A program made the translations under genes and the position numbers. A DNA stretch of 64,000 nt, taken from the NCBI GenBank assembly GCA_008921705.1, contig VFFE01007215.1, positions 2,594,217 to 2,658,216 on the forward strand, read 5' to 3'. Below are positions 53,449 to 63,472 of this stretch, piece after piece. How positions within the stretch are numbered: the stretch's first letter is position 1; every line of letters begins with the position of its first letter. Below the pieces are notes generated by a model. It was not told the DNA's origin. It did no database searches and saw only the letters and a list, made by a program, of their open reading frames with translations. This DNA comes from Burhinus oedicnemus. Taxonomy: Eukaryota; Chordata; Aves; Charadriiformes; Burhinidae.

Positions 53449-53578
53449 CTAGGAACTATTTAATAATGTTGGGTTTTTTCCCTGGCCTGCACAGCCTCCC
53501 TCAGTCTCTTCTTCTTCTTGCAGCTCAGCCTTTTGCTTCAAAGGCATCTGCATTGCTTTAAAAATTTCCCATGCAGCA
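53449..53578 (-). CDS. Speculative minus-strand terminal exon
   Basis: Not recognised as any known gene. On the minus strand an acceptor-like CCTGTGTCAG with a CTAAT branch-point-like motif precedes an open stretch of about 43 codons. It contains EIFKAMQMPLKQKAELQEEE and ends LLNSS before TAG at 53449-53451. A canonical AATAAA (complement of 53385-53390) lies about 60 nt after the stop, as expected for a last exon. Against this, the pyrimidine tract is weak and the length is within chance. Read from the phase-0 end of the MED23 penultimate exon, the frame stops after six codons. It may be an lncRNA end or nothing. Confidence 0.15.
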
Positions 53579-56500
53579 CTGACACAGGGTCAATTAGGTG
53601 TGGGGGCATTTCAGCTTTTTAATTAAGAGTTAAACTACAAAGCAACCTGGGCCTGCTCAGTGCCAAAACAGGGTTAGGGAAGAACTACAGATCCTTTACC
53701 TTTGATGGCTGACAGGAACCCACCGCGTTCCTCTCACCAGGACACAGACAGGATTCCCTCACATTTCAGTAGAAAAATATTAGAAGGTGCCCATTTATCT
53801 TTAAAACAACTCACTCCTATTAAGTCTGACACCAGATGCACACCACCAAGTCATAGAGCAGTCTCTGTGTGAAACACTAATCAGGTGAAGGACCAGATCT
53901 GAACAGCACTACAATTCACAAGAGCTTATACAGAACAGACATGTGGGGAAGGGAAGGAAAAGGCTGGGGGGAGGGGAAAAAAACCCCAAACCAAGCCTTT
54001 CTTTTGAGTCAAATGATTAGAAGAAAGGATGCAGAAACACAGTGGTGTCTCTCTGACCACTGCTAATAGCAGATGGCCAAGTGAAGAAATAAGGGTGTCG
54101 GACGGGAACCTCTCCGTGTGGGGTTTCTGGATCCTAAACCAGAAAAGGAAGTCTGTGCCTCACTGCACTTGTATTTGCTGAAGGAACAAAGGCACAGTGG
54201 AAAACAAAAACATTCTCCACCTTTTGGAGCTGCAGAGGGTACTGCAAGTTAAATATTGCGTGATCATTTTATTCAAGTATTCATTCACTATTGTAAGATT
54301 ATTTTCAGCAGCAGGCACGCTGGGGGTAAGCCCATCTTGTGGAGAGTCACAGGAGTAAGCAAATTCAACAGTCGAAGCAACCATTTACAGTATTACCCTC
54401 GTTTGGTGCACCTTCAGAAAAGGCTGCACGATTTCAGATATAGTCTGCCAAGCCACAAGTATTCATTTATGTCCTAAAAAGTCTTAGTGCTAAAGATCAA
54501 AGTAAAATACACTATTCTTATCTATTGATTTTTTTTTTTGAGGTGACTTAAGTACAGAAATCTCTCATCAACTCTAGTAACTGTTGCACGGATCAAGTGA
54601 TTGGCTTTTAAAAAAAACCTGTGAGAATTTTGAAAGATAAAAAAAATCTTTATATTTACTTGGAAGATTTTCCAAATCCCATAGCTCTAAGGAGTCCTCC
54701 AGCAAACTTGTTTATGAGGAAGAGAAATAACAAAGCATATTTTAAATATCAAGGACAACAGTGTAATATGGCTTCTAAGCTGTTAAATCTTGGATCAAAA
54801 TGTTGGTAGATCCAAGGAAGATATGAGTGATCAGGATGCTGCATTATACACAGGATCAGATTGAATTTTTTGAAGAAATCTCCCTCTGGTGGTTAAAGAG
54901 GGAATTCAATATTTTCTAACAATCTGTTGACTCAGCCAGCCGTATTATGATAGACTGTTCAAGTCCTACTAAATAAATATTCTCTATAAAAGTCAGATGA
55001 GGTGGGGGAAGCCTGGTACTACCGTGTCCATTCCATACTGGCTACCTGTAATTTGGAATACAAAAAATCCCAAAAGCCAAAACCAAAAACTCAAACTAAA
55101 GTTTCCCCTCACTACTCACAACTGCTGTGAGTTTCAGCAGAAAGCTAAATGCAGTATTCTGAATTTTAAAAACCAGCCATATGGCAGCCATAATCAATTA
55201 CAAACATACATCTGAAATTACACTGGAATTTTGTCTTGCTGCACTAGTACTTTAGAAAATGAATTTGGTTAGCTAGGTATGAAAGGGTAAGTTACTTAAC
55301 TCAAAGAAAGCATCATTAAGAATTAGTTTTTAGACCAGTACTGCTGAAGATGCAAGTGTAGATTTTAGCAGAAGAGATACCTTATTCCAACAAGTGAGGG
55401 TTTAGCGCCTTCAGAAATCTGGTGAGTTTTGCAGGGAATGAGTGGGCATGCTCAGAGGAAGAGACAGTCTTCCCTTTGCATTTTGTAATACATAAACCAT
55501 GTAAATCACTAATTCTACTAGGTAAGCAAGGGCTCAGGGTCCTGAATTGTAGCACTGTTAGTGGGACATACAGCCTTTAAGCTCAAAGACAAAAGTTCAA
55601 ATGTATTCCAGTATTGATGAAACACAAGTTTTTCAATGATTTGCCAGTGCCAGCCCAGCTGTGGCAGATCACCTCCACACGGCGCACAGCCAGTGTACTG
55701 CAGTCAGCTTCTTAATGTAACTGCATGTGTTGTAAAGACACAAAGCTGAATGAGGGAACTGTTTCTGTACACCACTGTTGCCTGCCATGCACTGAAGAAT
55801 TTAATTTTCCAGACCTACAAGAGAAAGGAAAAAAACCCAAACCAAAACTAAAAACATCCAAAGCTTTAAGGAACTCCAACAGCTCTCATGATTTGCTTCT
55901 GAAGACATTTACCCAACTTCTTCGATACTATCTCTGAAATCCTAGTGACTGAAAACAGGTGTTAGTTTAAATATTAAAAGGGACACTCTGGGTCCCACAT
56001 CAAGCAACAAAACTATTTCAGTGCGAAATAAGACAATTCAGAAAGATGCCTGTGGTGTTAGCATTAGCTTAGTTAGAACATGCATGCAGAACAGCCAGGA
56101 AACATGCTGTTTCTACAGGCTTTTCAATTCATGTGCTCCAAAAACTGTTTAGGAAGAGAAGTCGTCTTAACACAGTTTCACTGCCGACAGAAATTTGCAA
56201 ACCCACAACCACAATTTTGCTTCTCAGATTTGACCCAGAAAGCCTATGAAAAGGGCTGTACAGAATGGTCCACTGGATTTTTGGAGACAAACTATGTTCT
56301 CTTGTTATCAAAATCGAGCCCAACAGTATTACAGTCACTTGACTCTGGAATGGAACACAAGACCTTTTAAACCAAACATGCAGCACACGATTGGCAAACG
56401 TGATTTTCTATCAGACTACAAATTCATTGAACGGCACTTGCAGTTCTCTGTTACTCAAATTACACTTGGAAGAATTTAGGATCCAAGTACAATACAAATG

Positions 56501-56784
56501 ACAGCAGTTTCCAGCAATCCAGGTTTGCTGTCCTTCAAAAAACAAACAGACAAAAGAACTTCCATCCATTGAATCCATAACAACTTTTCATAACTTAACT
56601 TTTTACAGAGAGATATAAATCAGACCTGACCTTACTCATCTGGACTCTATTTGTAACACGTTAAAATTAGCATTATTGTAAAGCTGACAGAGAACTTGGA
56701 ACATGGAATTATACTTGCTACGGTCAATCCTTATTTTTAAAGTAATGGGTATGGAAAATAAATAAGCTTAGCAATACTAATACA

Positions 56785-57727
56785 GTCTTTTAAAGTGGTT
56801 TTTTTAATTAAAAAGTTTGTCAAACAAGTATTTACAAAACACTGAGCCTTTCAGTTCCGTTATCAAAACCTGCTGAACACAGTACACATAAAACTTAAAG
56901 CAGAATATTATACAAATCTAAAATATAATAAGATATCAATAAAATTCATGTGATTGACTTAATAAAAACTACACCAGTTCCCAAACAGGAAAGATAAAAT
57001 ATGAACCAGCACAGCTTGAACTGAATATGCGGACTTCCAGTAGATTCATTAGAGACAGCCTCTGGGTAGTAATTTAACAGTCTAGTAATTGATGCTAGAT
57101 CAAGCCCATTGCTCATCTGTTGAATATAAACATTACATACAAAATTTAGAGATATTTTTAGAGGCTCATTCTTAGTCTTTGAAAAGATGTTAAAATTAAC
57201 TCAATACAATTGATGCAATCTCTCTGTCTAGGAGCATTTCTGTATAAAGGCTTAAATTGTCTGCCTGAAAGACAAAAAGAATTTAAATTCTTCTGTTGGA
57301 CAAAAAGAATAGAAATTTTTAATACGGTGGAACCCAAATTTAAAAAGGTCATTTTCTACCAGGCTACATACATTGAGTGTCCTTTCATATCACAGACAGA
57401 AAGGAAAAATCCAGATGACTCAAATCAGGACAGGGAGCAGGATATTGTAAACTCTGCAGAAATCCATTTATTTGCTTGCAGGGAATCTTTACTCAGTGCT
57501 TTCAGAGAAAGGCAACGTATACCTCATCTAGTGTCTGATATAAATAGGTAAGAAGACTGGCATGCCTAGAGTCAGACAGCTTCATTATGCAAAAGAAAAT
57601 GAAGCAGAAATCTGTATGTGGTTCTCTTTCCTTTTATACAGCATACCAGTTTTCAGATCAGATGATGTTTCACCTTGATCAGTAACACAAGGAAACCTTC
57701 ACATCAAGACCAGCCAAACTCTCCATT
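56785..57727 (-). other. MED23: Probable MED23 3'UTR
   Basis: This is the transcribed sequence after the MED23 stop codon. Two candidate minus-strand polyadenylation signals are visible: AATAAA (complement of 57467-57472), giving a UTR of roughly 0.28 kb, and ATTAAA (complement of 56803-56808), giving one of about 0.94 kb. I drew the longer limit. The sequence is AT-rich and free of recognised repeats. A 113-codon open frame exists on the opposite strand (57210-57551), but it resembles no protein I know and is probably chance. The true end cannot be fixed from sequence alone. Confidence 0.45.
57467..57472 (-). promoter_or_regulatory. MED23: Candidate poly(A) signal AATAAA of MED23
   Basis: This canonical hexamer on the minus strand lies about 260 nt after the stop codon and is the first one downstream of it. 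Sequence after the expected cleavage point is only weakly GU-rich, so use is uncertain. A variant ATTAAA at 56803-56808 is the alternative. Confidence 0.35.
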
Positions 57728-57901
57728 TCACTGCGTTACTGGCAAAGCAACATTAACAGGCACTTGGCTAGGCTGTTGTGCTGGTGATCCATTACTGAGA
57801 GGTTGTTGCGGAACAGCAGCTGATTCCATTTTGCTTATGTGTGTTATAAAGCGTAACCGAAGTTTCAAAGCTGGTCTTAAATTACAAATTATTTTCTCAA
57901 C
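57728..57901 (-). CDS. MED23: MED23 last coding exon with stop codon
   Basis: The coding part is 174 nt: 57 codons plus a TGA stop (complement of 57728-57730). It encodes VEKIICNLRPALKLRLRFIT, then HISKMESAAVPQQ, and ends with a low-complexity Ser/Gln/Pro-rich tail closing on ALPVTQ. The LPVTQ C-terminus is the hallmark end of vertebrate MED23. The acceptor is excellent: a run of about 14 T then AACAG on the minus strand (plus-strand A-run at 57906-57920). The Pro/Gln/Ser tail differs in detail from the human sequence as I remember it, consistent with a disordered and less constrained terminus. The five visible exons sum to about 237 residues. Confidence 0.95.
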   Translation of the reverse strand, partial: VEKIICNLRPALKLRLRFITHISKMESAAVPQQPLSNGSPAQQPSQVPVNVALPVTQ

Positions 57902-58576
57902 CTGTTAAAAAAAAAAAAAAACCACGACAGAAATGCATTTGGCAAAATAGTATTTTGACATATGTCACTACTGTACACAAACATCACATTAGCACAACGA
58001 AAAAAGGAAAAAGATATAGTAAATAGTAGTATTTATGTTAATATTTATCATGTGAACTTTTGGACCTCTTCTGATAACTAGCGTTAAAAACCCTCTCCCT
58101 GGTGTAACAGTTGTACACCAAACCTTTGCAAAACAATTCACACAACTAGCACTTTTCAAAGTGTGTACTGGGTGAACTATTTTTCACTGAACATGGATGC
58201 ATTCTTGCTTTTTTCACATGTCGAGTTATATTAATGAATCAGAAATTAGGTAAAAACTTAAAAGATAACGATTCAAATGAGGAAAAGTTACAAAACATCC
58301 AATAGCTTTATTTCTAGTGACTGCTTTAATAATAGTACTTAAAGCACCCTCAAGCTATATCTTCATTTCAGACTGCAGTAATTAATCTTGAAATCTGAGC
58401 TACCTAGTCTACTGCATCTGAAGCTTTTAAATGTGAAGTGCACCAACTTCCTAATTTGCATATAGACTAGTTAACTGTTAAGCATTTTGTTGTACTGCTA
58501 CCTTTGAAAATAATTCACAAAATTTGCTATATGGGAAGAAAGAGAGTTGAAGTATCAGTATCTACTGTTTACTTAC
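57902..58576 (-). other. MED23: MED23 last intron
   Basis: This 675-bp phase-0 intron has a GTAAG donor and an AACAG acceptor preceded by a long pyrimidine run. It is AT-rich with no repeat recognised. Confidence 0.88.
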
Positions 58577-58708
58577 TTGGTCTTTCACACTGTCACCTGT
58601 AAACATATACTTCATATGATACAAGAAGTCACATATAGGATCCATGTAGTTCAGATGTGAGCTGTACCGATCAGCGTTCAGGAGCATTTCATAAAATGCC
58701 ACTCCAAT
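58577..58708 (-). CDS. MED23: MED23 penultimate coding exon
   Basis: This 132-nt exon has exactly 44 codons, encoding IGVAFYEMLLNADRY through MKYMFTGDSVKDQ. It joins in phase after RTRCMIE and leads into VEKIICN, as expected for MED23. The acceptor ends GAAACAG and the donor is GTAAG. The middle motif SHLNYMDPICDFLYH is strongly conserved in vertebrate MED23. The residues after LLN (ADRYSS) differ from the human protein as I remember it and look like ordinary divergence. The exon is too short for a standard long-ORF scan, so it is easy to miss. A 2.4-kb intron with a CR1 insertion separates it from the preceding exon. Confidence 0.95.
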
Positions 58709-61133
58709 CTGTTTCCAGACACAAAAAGCACCCCAAATGAAAACAGGTTTTAAAATGCTTTAGAGCAGAAACCAGTGTAATACGTGTATGTAGTGCTTTT
58801 TAAGTATCTGTGATTCCTGTTCATTTTCTCACAAGGACAAATGGGCAGGTCTAACTCATCCCATTATGCTTAACTAAATGATCCCACTTTCCCAAGTTAA
58901 CTTCCAGTGAGTACAATGATGGTATTTTGGCACATGCTACATAATTAGTGCTTAAACATCAACTGCAATATGGTTTGAGTAACTGCCTACAAAATTTGCA
59001 AAAGTAGACCTTAGTAAATAACTAGGAAAAGCTTAGCACAAGATTTGAGTCTCCTAGAGAGAAGGCATTACAGTTTACTGCATTCAGCTCGTAACTAGAC
59101 TCCAGCAAGGTCTTCAGCAAATGCATACAGTGCATTTTAATGGTTCAAGTATTCTCTACAAAGAGTTATAGCTGCAGGTGTTAGAATATACTTATTAAGC
59201 AAGTGTTGTGTGCAAACATATGTGTGCCTACGACCACCTAAAGATGACAATATGAAACTTGAACTTCATGCTTGGTCATTTAAATTACATGACAGTTGCT
59301 GACTACTCTGAGGGTAGCAACTCCTCACAATCTCCACACTGAAATCAACCCCTCACAAAGAAAAAGGAGTGGTATGGGAATGTTAAGAAGCATGGAAAGA
59401 TGACAGCTTTTTAACTTTTCTTGTATTATGGTTCAATACAGAGAATGCAGGCACAGAAAAAATTTCCTTTGTGACAGAGGAAGGAAGAAACCAGTCACAG
59501 CAATACTTATTAGCAGTTTACAGTATTATACAGGAATGTATAAAATTATACTGATCCATGCCTAAACATTACTTTCTGTTGCTCTCCAGTACTTTTACTT
59601 AAGCACTGCTTTATGAAAAAACTTTTGGGAGTTACTTTTATTGTAGCTTTACGGCCAAAAAAAAAAAGGGGGGGGGGAAAGCATTCCTAAAGAATTATAC
59701 ATGTATCTTTTGTTTCATACTTCCAAAGTATACTTAAAAAGAACCAGAAAAGGCCGTAACTCAGGGGTAAAACTGAAGGAAATATGTAAACAAGTATATA
59801 GGAACACTGCCATATGATTACTTAACCACCTGACACAGTTTCTTACAGTATCCTGTGTTCATCTTATATCCAAAAAACATGGGAACAGAAGTTACAAAAC
59901 TCATCTCCCATGGTGTATGCATCCCTACACTTTTTGACTTCTTCACAAAACATTGTATGCAAACTAAGTATTTTAGAAAGAACTGGAGGTGGGGGCCAGG
60001 GTAGAGAGCGTTGCAGCACAGGAACTAATGGGGACCTAAGAAGGTTAACAGTGAAGTCCCCAGCACAGACATTGGTAACTGGGGATGAAAAAGTAGTAAG
60101 TAGTGGTGGTAGATTTATATGTTACGTTGATCAGGCTGTAGAGGCAGATAAGATGTATACTTGACAGACACGCTTTATATATATTTACCAATAGCACAGG
60201 TATTTCATAGAATCACAGAATCATAGAATGGTTTAGCTTGGAAGGGACCTTTAAAGATCATCCAGTTCCAACCCCCCTACCACGGGCAAGGACACCTCCT
60301 ACTAGACCAGGTTGCTCAAAGCCTCATCCAGCCTGGCCTTGAACACTTCCAGGGATGGGGTATCCACAACTTCCCTGGGCAACCTGTTCCAGTGCCTCAC
60401 TACCCCCACAATGAAGAATTTCTTCCTGAGATCTAATCTAAATCTACCCTGTTCCAGTTTGAAGCCATTACCCCTCATCCTCTCACTACATGCCTTTGTA
60501 AAACGTCCCTCTCCAGCCTTCTTGTAGGTCCCCTTCAGATACTGGAAGGCCGCTATAAGGTCTCCCCAGAGCCACCTCTTCTCCACACTGAATAACACCA
60601 ACTTAGGATTCCCAAGGTAAGCTCTTCTTTCGAGAAGAGTCTCTGCTACCTGCCGTTTTTCAGCTCATCTGTCTACTGGCCAGCTCCATCTCTTTTCTCC
60701 TCCCCTGCTCTTATCCACATTGATACAAATGTAAGAAACAGCTTGGGATCCTCCATCCTCACAATTCAGCTCTTGCATACTTCCTTCCCCTGCACAGAAA
60801 CTTTTAAAACAGGCAGTAAGTTTGACGTCTATTTTGCATGCAGTTTGAGAGCCAAAGAAAGCATGTATTGCTTGCTATTTTTGGGATTGTATTTTTTTTT
60901 TAATTAAAAAAAAAGTGCCAGGTATTTTATCCTGAACCAAGCTGACAAGATTTCAGTTAACCGGGTAGCTGAATACCAACTCGGCAATTCAGATCCTTTA
61001 AAATACTGTTTAATTTGTAAAGAATTTCATTCTGAATGTTTATCAAAGATCTCTATCAGATTCTGCTTTGTAATATAACTGCAAAGCTAAAATAATATAT
61101 CCTGTAGAAAGTGGACCAAAAGCCACACTTTAC
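58709..61133 (-). other. MED23: MED23 intron carrying a CR1 insertion
   Basis: This 2.4-kb intron has GTAAAG and CAG borders. Apart from the CR1 copy at 60205-60605 it is AT-rich unique sequence. Short simple tracts include an A11/G9 junction at 59657-59676. I found no further exon in it. Confidence 0.85.
60205..60605 (-). mobile_element. CR1 LINE 3' end (5'-truncated)
   Basis: The left edge carries the octamer-repeat tail in reverse (CATAGAATCACAGAATCATAG). This is followed by the CR1 3'UTR and end of ORF2 read on the minus strand: GGTTTAGCTTGGAAGGGACC, the conserved AGGCTGGATGAGGCTTTGAG-like segment, and the frame giving [19 protein letters not shown]. It lacks almost all of the element, as most bird CR1 copies do because reverse transcription stops early. 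It lies in a MED23 intron in the same sense as the gene. Its well-preserved sequence makes it one of the younger copies here. Confidence 0.93.
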
Positions 61134-61254
61134 CTCTATCATGCATCGTGTCCTCTCCTGCTGGAACCGTTGTAGAAAAGGACCAACAAGGTGGTAAACG
61201 TAGAGTAACTGGAACTCTGTTTTCACTATGGGTATCAATACTTCTGTGAGGAAC
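61134..61254 (-). CDS. MED23: MED23 internal coding exon (third from the 3' end)
   Basis: This 121-nt exon starts with the G that completes the split Lys codon, then encodes 40 residues from FLTEVLIPIVKTEF through VGPFLQRFQQERTRCMIE. It matches the near-invariant MED23 segment that follows LSLIPK. The acceptor ends ACTGCAG and the donor is GTAAAG. The exon ends on a whole codon (GAG), so the next exon starts in phase 0. A longer open frame continues upstream to 61397, but those residues (lysine and glycine rich) are intronic read-through and not MED23 protein. The T-run at about 61290-61300, read on the minus strand, is purine rich and forms no part of the acceptor tract. Confidence 0.95.
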
Positions 61255-62118
61255 CTGCAGTATTTCAAGACACTTACTACTTCAACTGGATTTTTTTTTT
61301 TACCCTTCTTTCCCCTACCCCAAATTCTAGACAAAACATCACATTCTCTCTCACAGATTTGGGCCTTCATTTTAGAAAATACAGTGTAGCCCAGCAAATA
61401 TTAGTTATTTCAGTGAAGTCTAGAACATTTCCAGGTATTATCACTGGACTAGAACAGGCAACAATTCTAAGCTCATCAGAACACTACACATAGACAAAAA
61501 GCTGTCCTCTGACATTTTAACACTCACCTTACATCAAGGTTCAGGATTAATTGAGAGGAATACATTATACCACCTTCATTTTTGTTCAATATTTTAAGAC
61601 TTGGTAAGTGAAGTCTGTTAGCTCTCTCAACACGGCACTGGGGAAAGTCTAATCAACTTTTTAATGCAGTGGTATTTTTTACTTGTTTTAATGATTAAGT
61701 GGACCACTATCGCATCCTTCAGTCAGCAAAGCATCTCAACTTGCAGTAGAGGGTACTTGCTAGAATTACAGATACGTTTACTGACTACAGTTGATGCTTG
61801 AGGAATATGCTACAGTCAATGGTTTAAGAAAAATTGAAATTAATAAAAGCATAAAAGCTAATAAAGATAAAAAAAGCTCATTAAAGGCAGTCATGCTCTA
61901 GGCAAAAGCCCCAAAGCTTACAGATAACAAGAGTTATGTCACTGGAAGAGGAAGCTGGAAAAAAAATAAAAAAAAAAAAAATCTTGTGATCTACCTGGTG
62001 AGTTTTGGAGCTCCCTGTACATATTTGCTGGTACAAATGCTACAGGTACAGCTTTGTTATTTACAATACACGTAGAATTTAAAAGACAAATTAAATTATC
62101 AAATATCATTATACCTAC
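61255..62118 (-). other. MED23: MED23 intron
   Basis: This 864-bp intron has a GTAGGT donor and a GCAG acceptor. It is AT-rich with an interrupted A-run at about 61960-61981 and no recognised repeat or exon. Confidence 0.85.
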
Positions 62119-62333
62119 TTAGGAATGAGAGAAAGCTGTCCAATGCTAGAATGATGCCAGACAGCATGTGCCAAAGCCAAAGTGTAGCTACAACTCATCT
62201 CAGAATAAGACTGGTGACATGCTGTGAAGTCAAACAGCTGGAATGGGTAACCAACCCACTCTGTCTCCGACGTCAGGCTGGGACTGTTAATAACGCTCAC
62301 AATGCGATCATGGAGAACAATCCAGTATGGCTC
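62119..62333 (-). CDS. MED23: MED23 internal coding exon (fourth from the 3' end)
   Basis: This 215-nt exon encodes EPYWIVLHDRIVSVI through HSSIGQLSLIP, a highly conserved part of the MED23 C-terminal region, rich in helical and aromatic residues (for example WVGYPFQLFDF and AHAVWHHSS). The acceptor is TTTTTCCAG before GAG. The exon runs 71 full codons and leaves two bases (AA), which join the G of the next exon to make Lys. The donor is GTAGGT. If read through, the frame hits TAG three bases later, which supports placing the donor here. I see no stop or frameshift, so the exon looks functional. It is the longest visible MED23 coding exon and the surest evidence for the gene. Confidence 0.96.
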
Positions 62334-63399
62334 CTGGAAAAAACAAAAAGTTGGAATTACTTCTGAAAAGAACACCATCTAAGACAAAGCTTCCTCAATT
62401 CTTTATATTATTATTGCATTTCTAAAAAGGTTTTCAACTACATGGTAGTTTATAACCCTGTCTGACAAACATGAAAATAAAGAAGCACAATACAGAAAGC
62501 ATCCATATTAGTGGATGTGGCACACTCGAGGGTGTGGCATTATCAACACATACTGTGTGAATGTAATTATTCAGTTAGCGAATATAAAGGTCTCCAAGAG
62601 AAGCAGAGCAGAGGCAAAAAGCCTTAACAGAAGGAGAGTGAGACTTTTCGGAGTTTTCTGAGTGCAGGCACAAACAGACCAAAAATCCAAGGTGGAAACA
62701 GGAAACAAAAAAGGTACAAAAGTCAAAGAATATAGATGAAGACGCAAGTGGGAACAGGAAGAATAATAATAAGCATTATGAAAATAATAAGGATTAAATC
62801 CATGTTGGATTTCTTCCAAGAAAACGAACCATTTTGTTGGGGAAGAGAAGTCGCAAGGAAAGTATAACTGTTGCATATATAAGCAACAGGTAAGCAATAT
62901 CAAAATTATTCAGGCAGTCCTGGTCAGGCGCAAAGAGTCATTATATTCAGAAGGTCAAAGTTTCTGCTGATACTCGAGCTCTAATACTGCACGCATTTCC
63001 TTTTGCAGTATTAGGCACATCTCATTTACATGGTTTAAGAGATAACAGGATGTGCAAGTGCAAGCATTAATAGAAAATAAGCTTTGCATCAGAACCCTTA
63101 TAGATCACCTCATTTCACAGCTCCAGTTCTCAATACTACACACATGGCATTAACTGTGTTTTTAAATGGGACTGATTTACTCCTTTTCATCCTAGCCTCA
63201 AGACATAATAGAAAGCCTGGTCAATTTTTCCATGCTGGAGGAGTAGATGTTTCTCAAACATGCAAGCAGCCTTCTGAATAGTGCTCTATGGAATCTACAG
63301 ATGTTGACTGTAAGTTTTTACAACATACTCTAGCAAGACGATAAATCTTACATGGAAGAAGATATTTTATTTATTTTAAAATACAACATATTGACTCAC
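62334..63399 (-). other. MED23: MED23 intron
   Basis: This 1.07-kb intron has a GTGAGT donor and a TTTTTCCAG acceptor. It is unique AT-rich sequence. A 110-codon open frame at 62571-62903 resembles no known protein and lies wholly inside the intron. Confidence 0.85.
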
Positions 63400-63472
63400 C
63401 GGTAAGGCTGTGATAATTAGTCCAATTGCATTCATCCAAGCTGTGATATTCTCTCTTGGCACCAGGGGCTGA
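63400..63472 (-). CDS. MED23: MED23 internal coding exon (fifth from the 3' end)
   Basis: This 73-nt exon encodes a stretch beginning QPLVPRENITAW and ending GLIITALP, which I recognise as the C-terminal third of Mediator subunit 23. MED23 (also CRSP3 or Sur2) is a large Mediator tail subunit of about 1,365 residues. It links activators such as phosphorylated ELK1 and C/EBP-beta to RNA polymerase II in the nucleus. On the minus strand the acceptor ends TCTCTAG and the donor reads GTGAGT. The exon starts with one base that completes a codon begun upstream, then runs 24 full codons and ends in phase 0, matching the next exon. The exon before it is not in the window. Identity rests on recognising the protein, supported by the order and phase of the four following exons. 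Confidence 0.93.

Larger units (their letters stand above)
50141..56784. other. Intergenic, no gene recognised
   Basis: Unique DNA apart from the L2-like tail at 51897 and the A26 run. It holds a candidate minus-strand terminal exon at 53449-53578, listed separately at low confidence. No ARG1 exon seen. Confidence 0.5.

Noticed and set aside
57210..57551. 113-codon plus-strand open frame opposite the MED23 3'UTR
   Set aside because: No recognisable domain or homologue, no promoter-like context, and AT-rich DNA gives such frames by chance.
61255..61397. Upstream extension of the MED23 FLTEV exon reading frame
   Set aside because: A good acceptor lies at 61255-61256, and the preceding exon supplies the two bases needed; the extension is intron.
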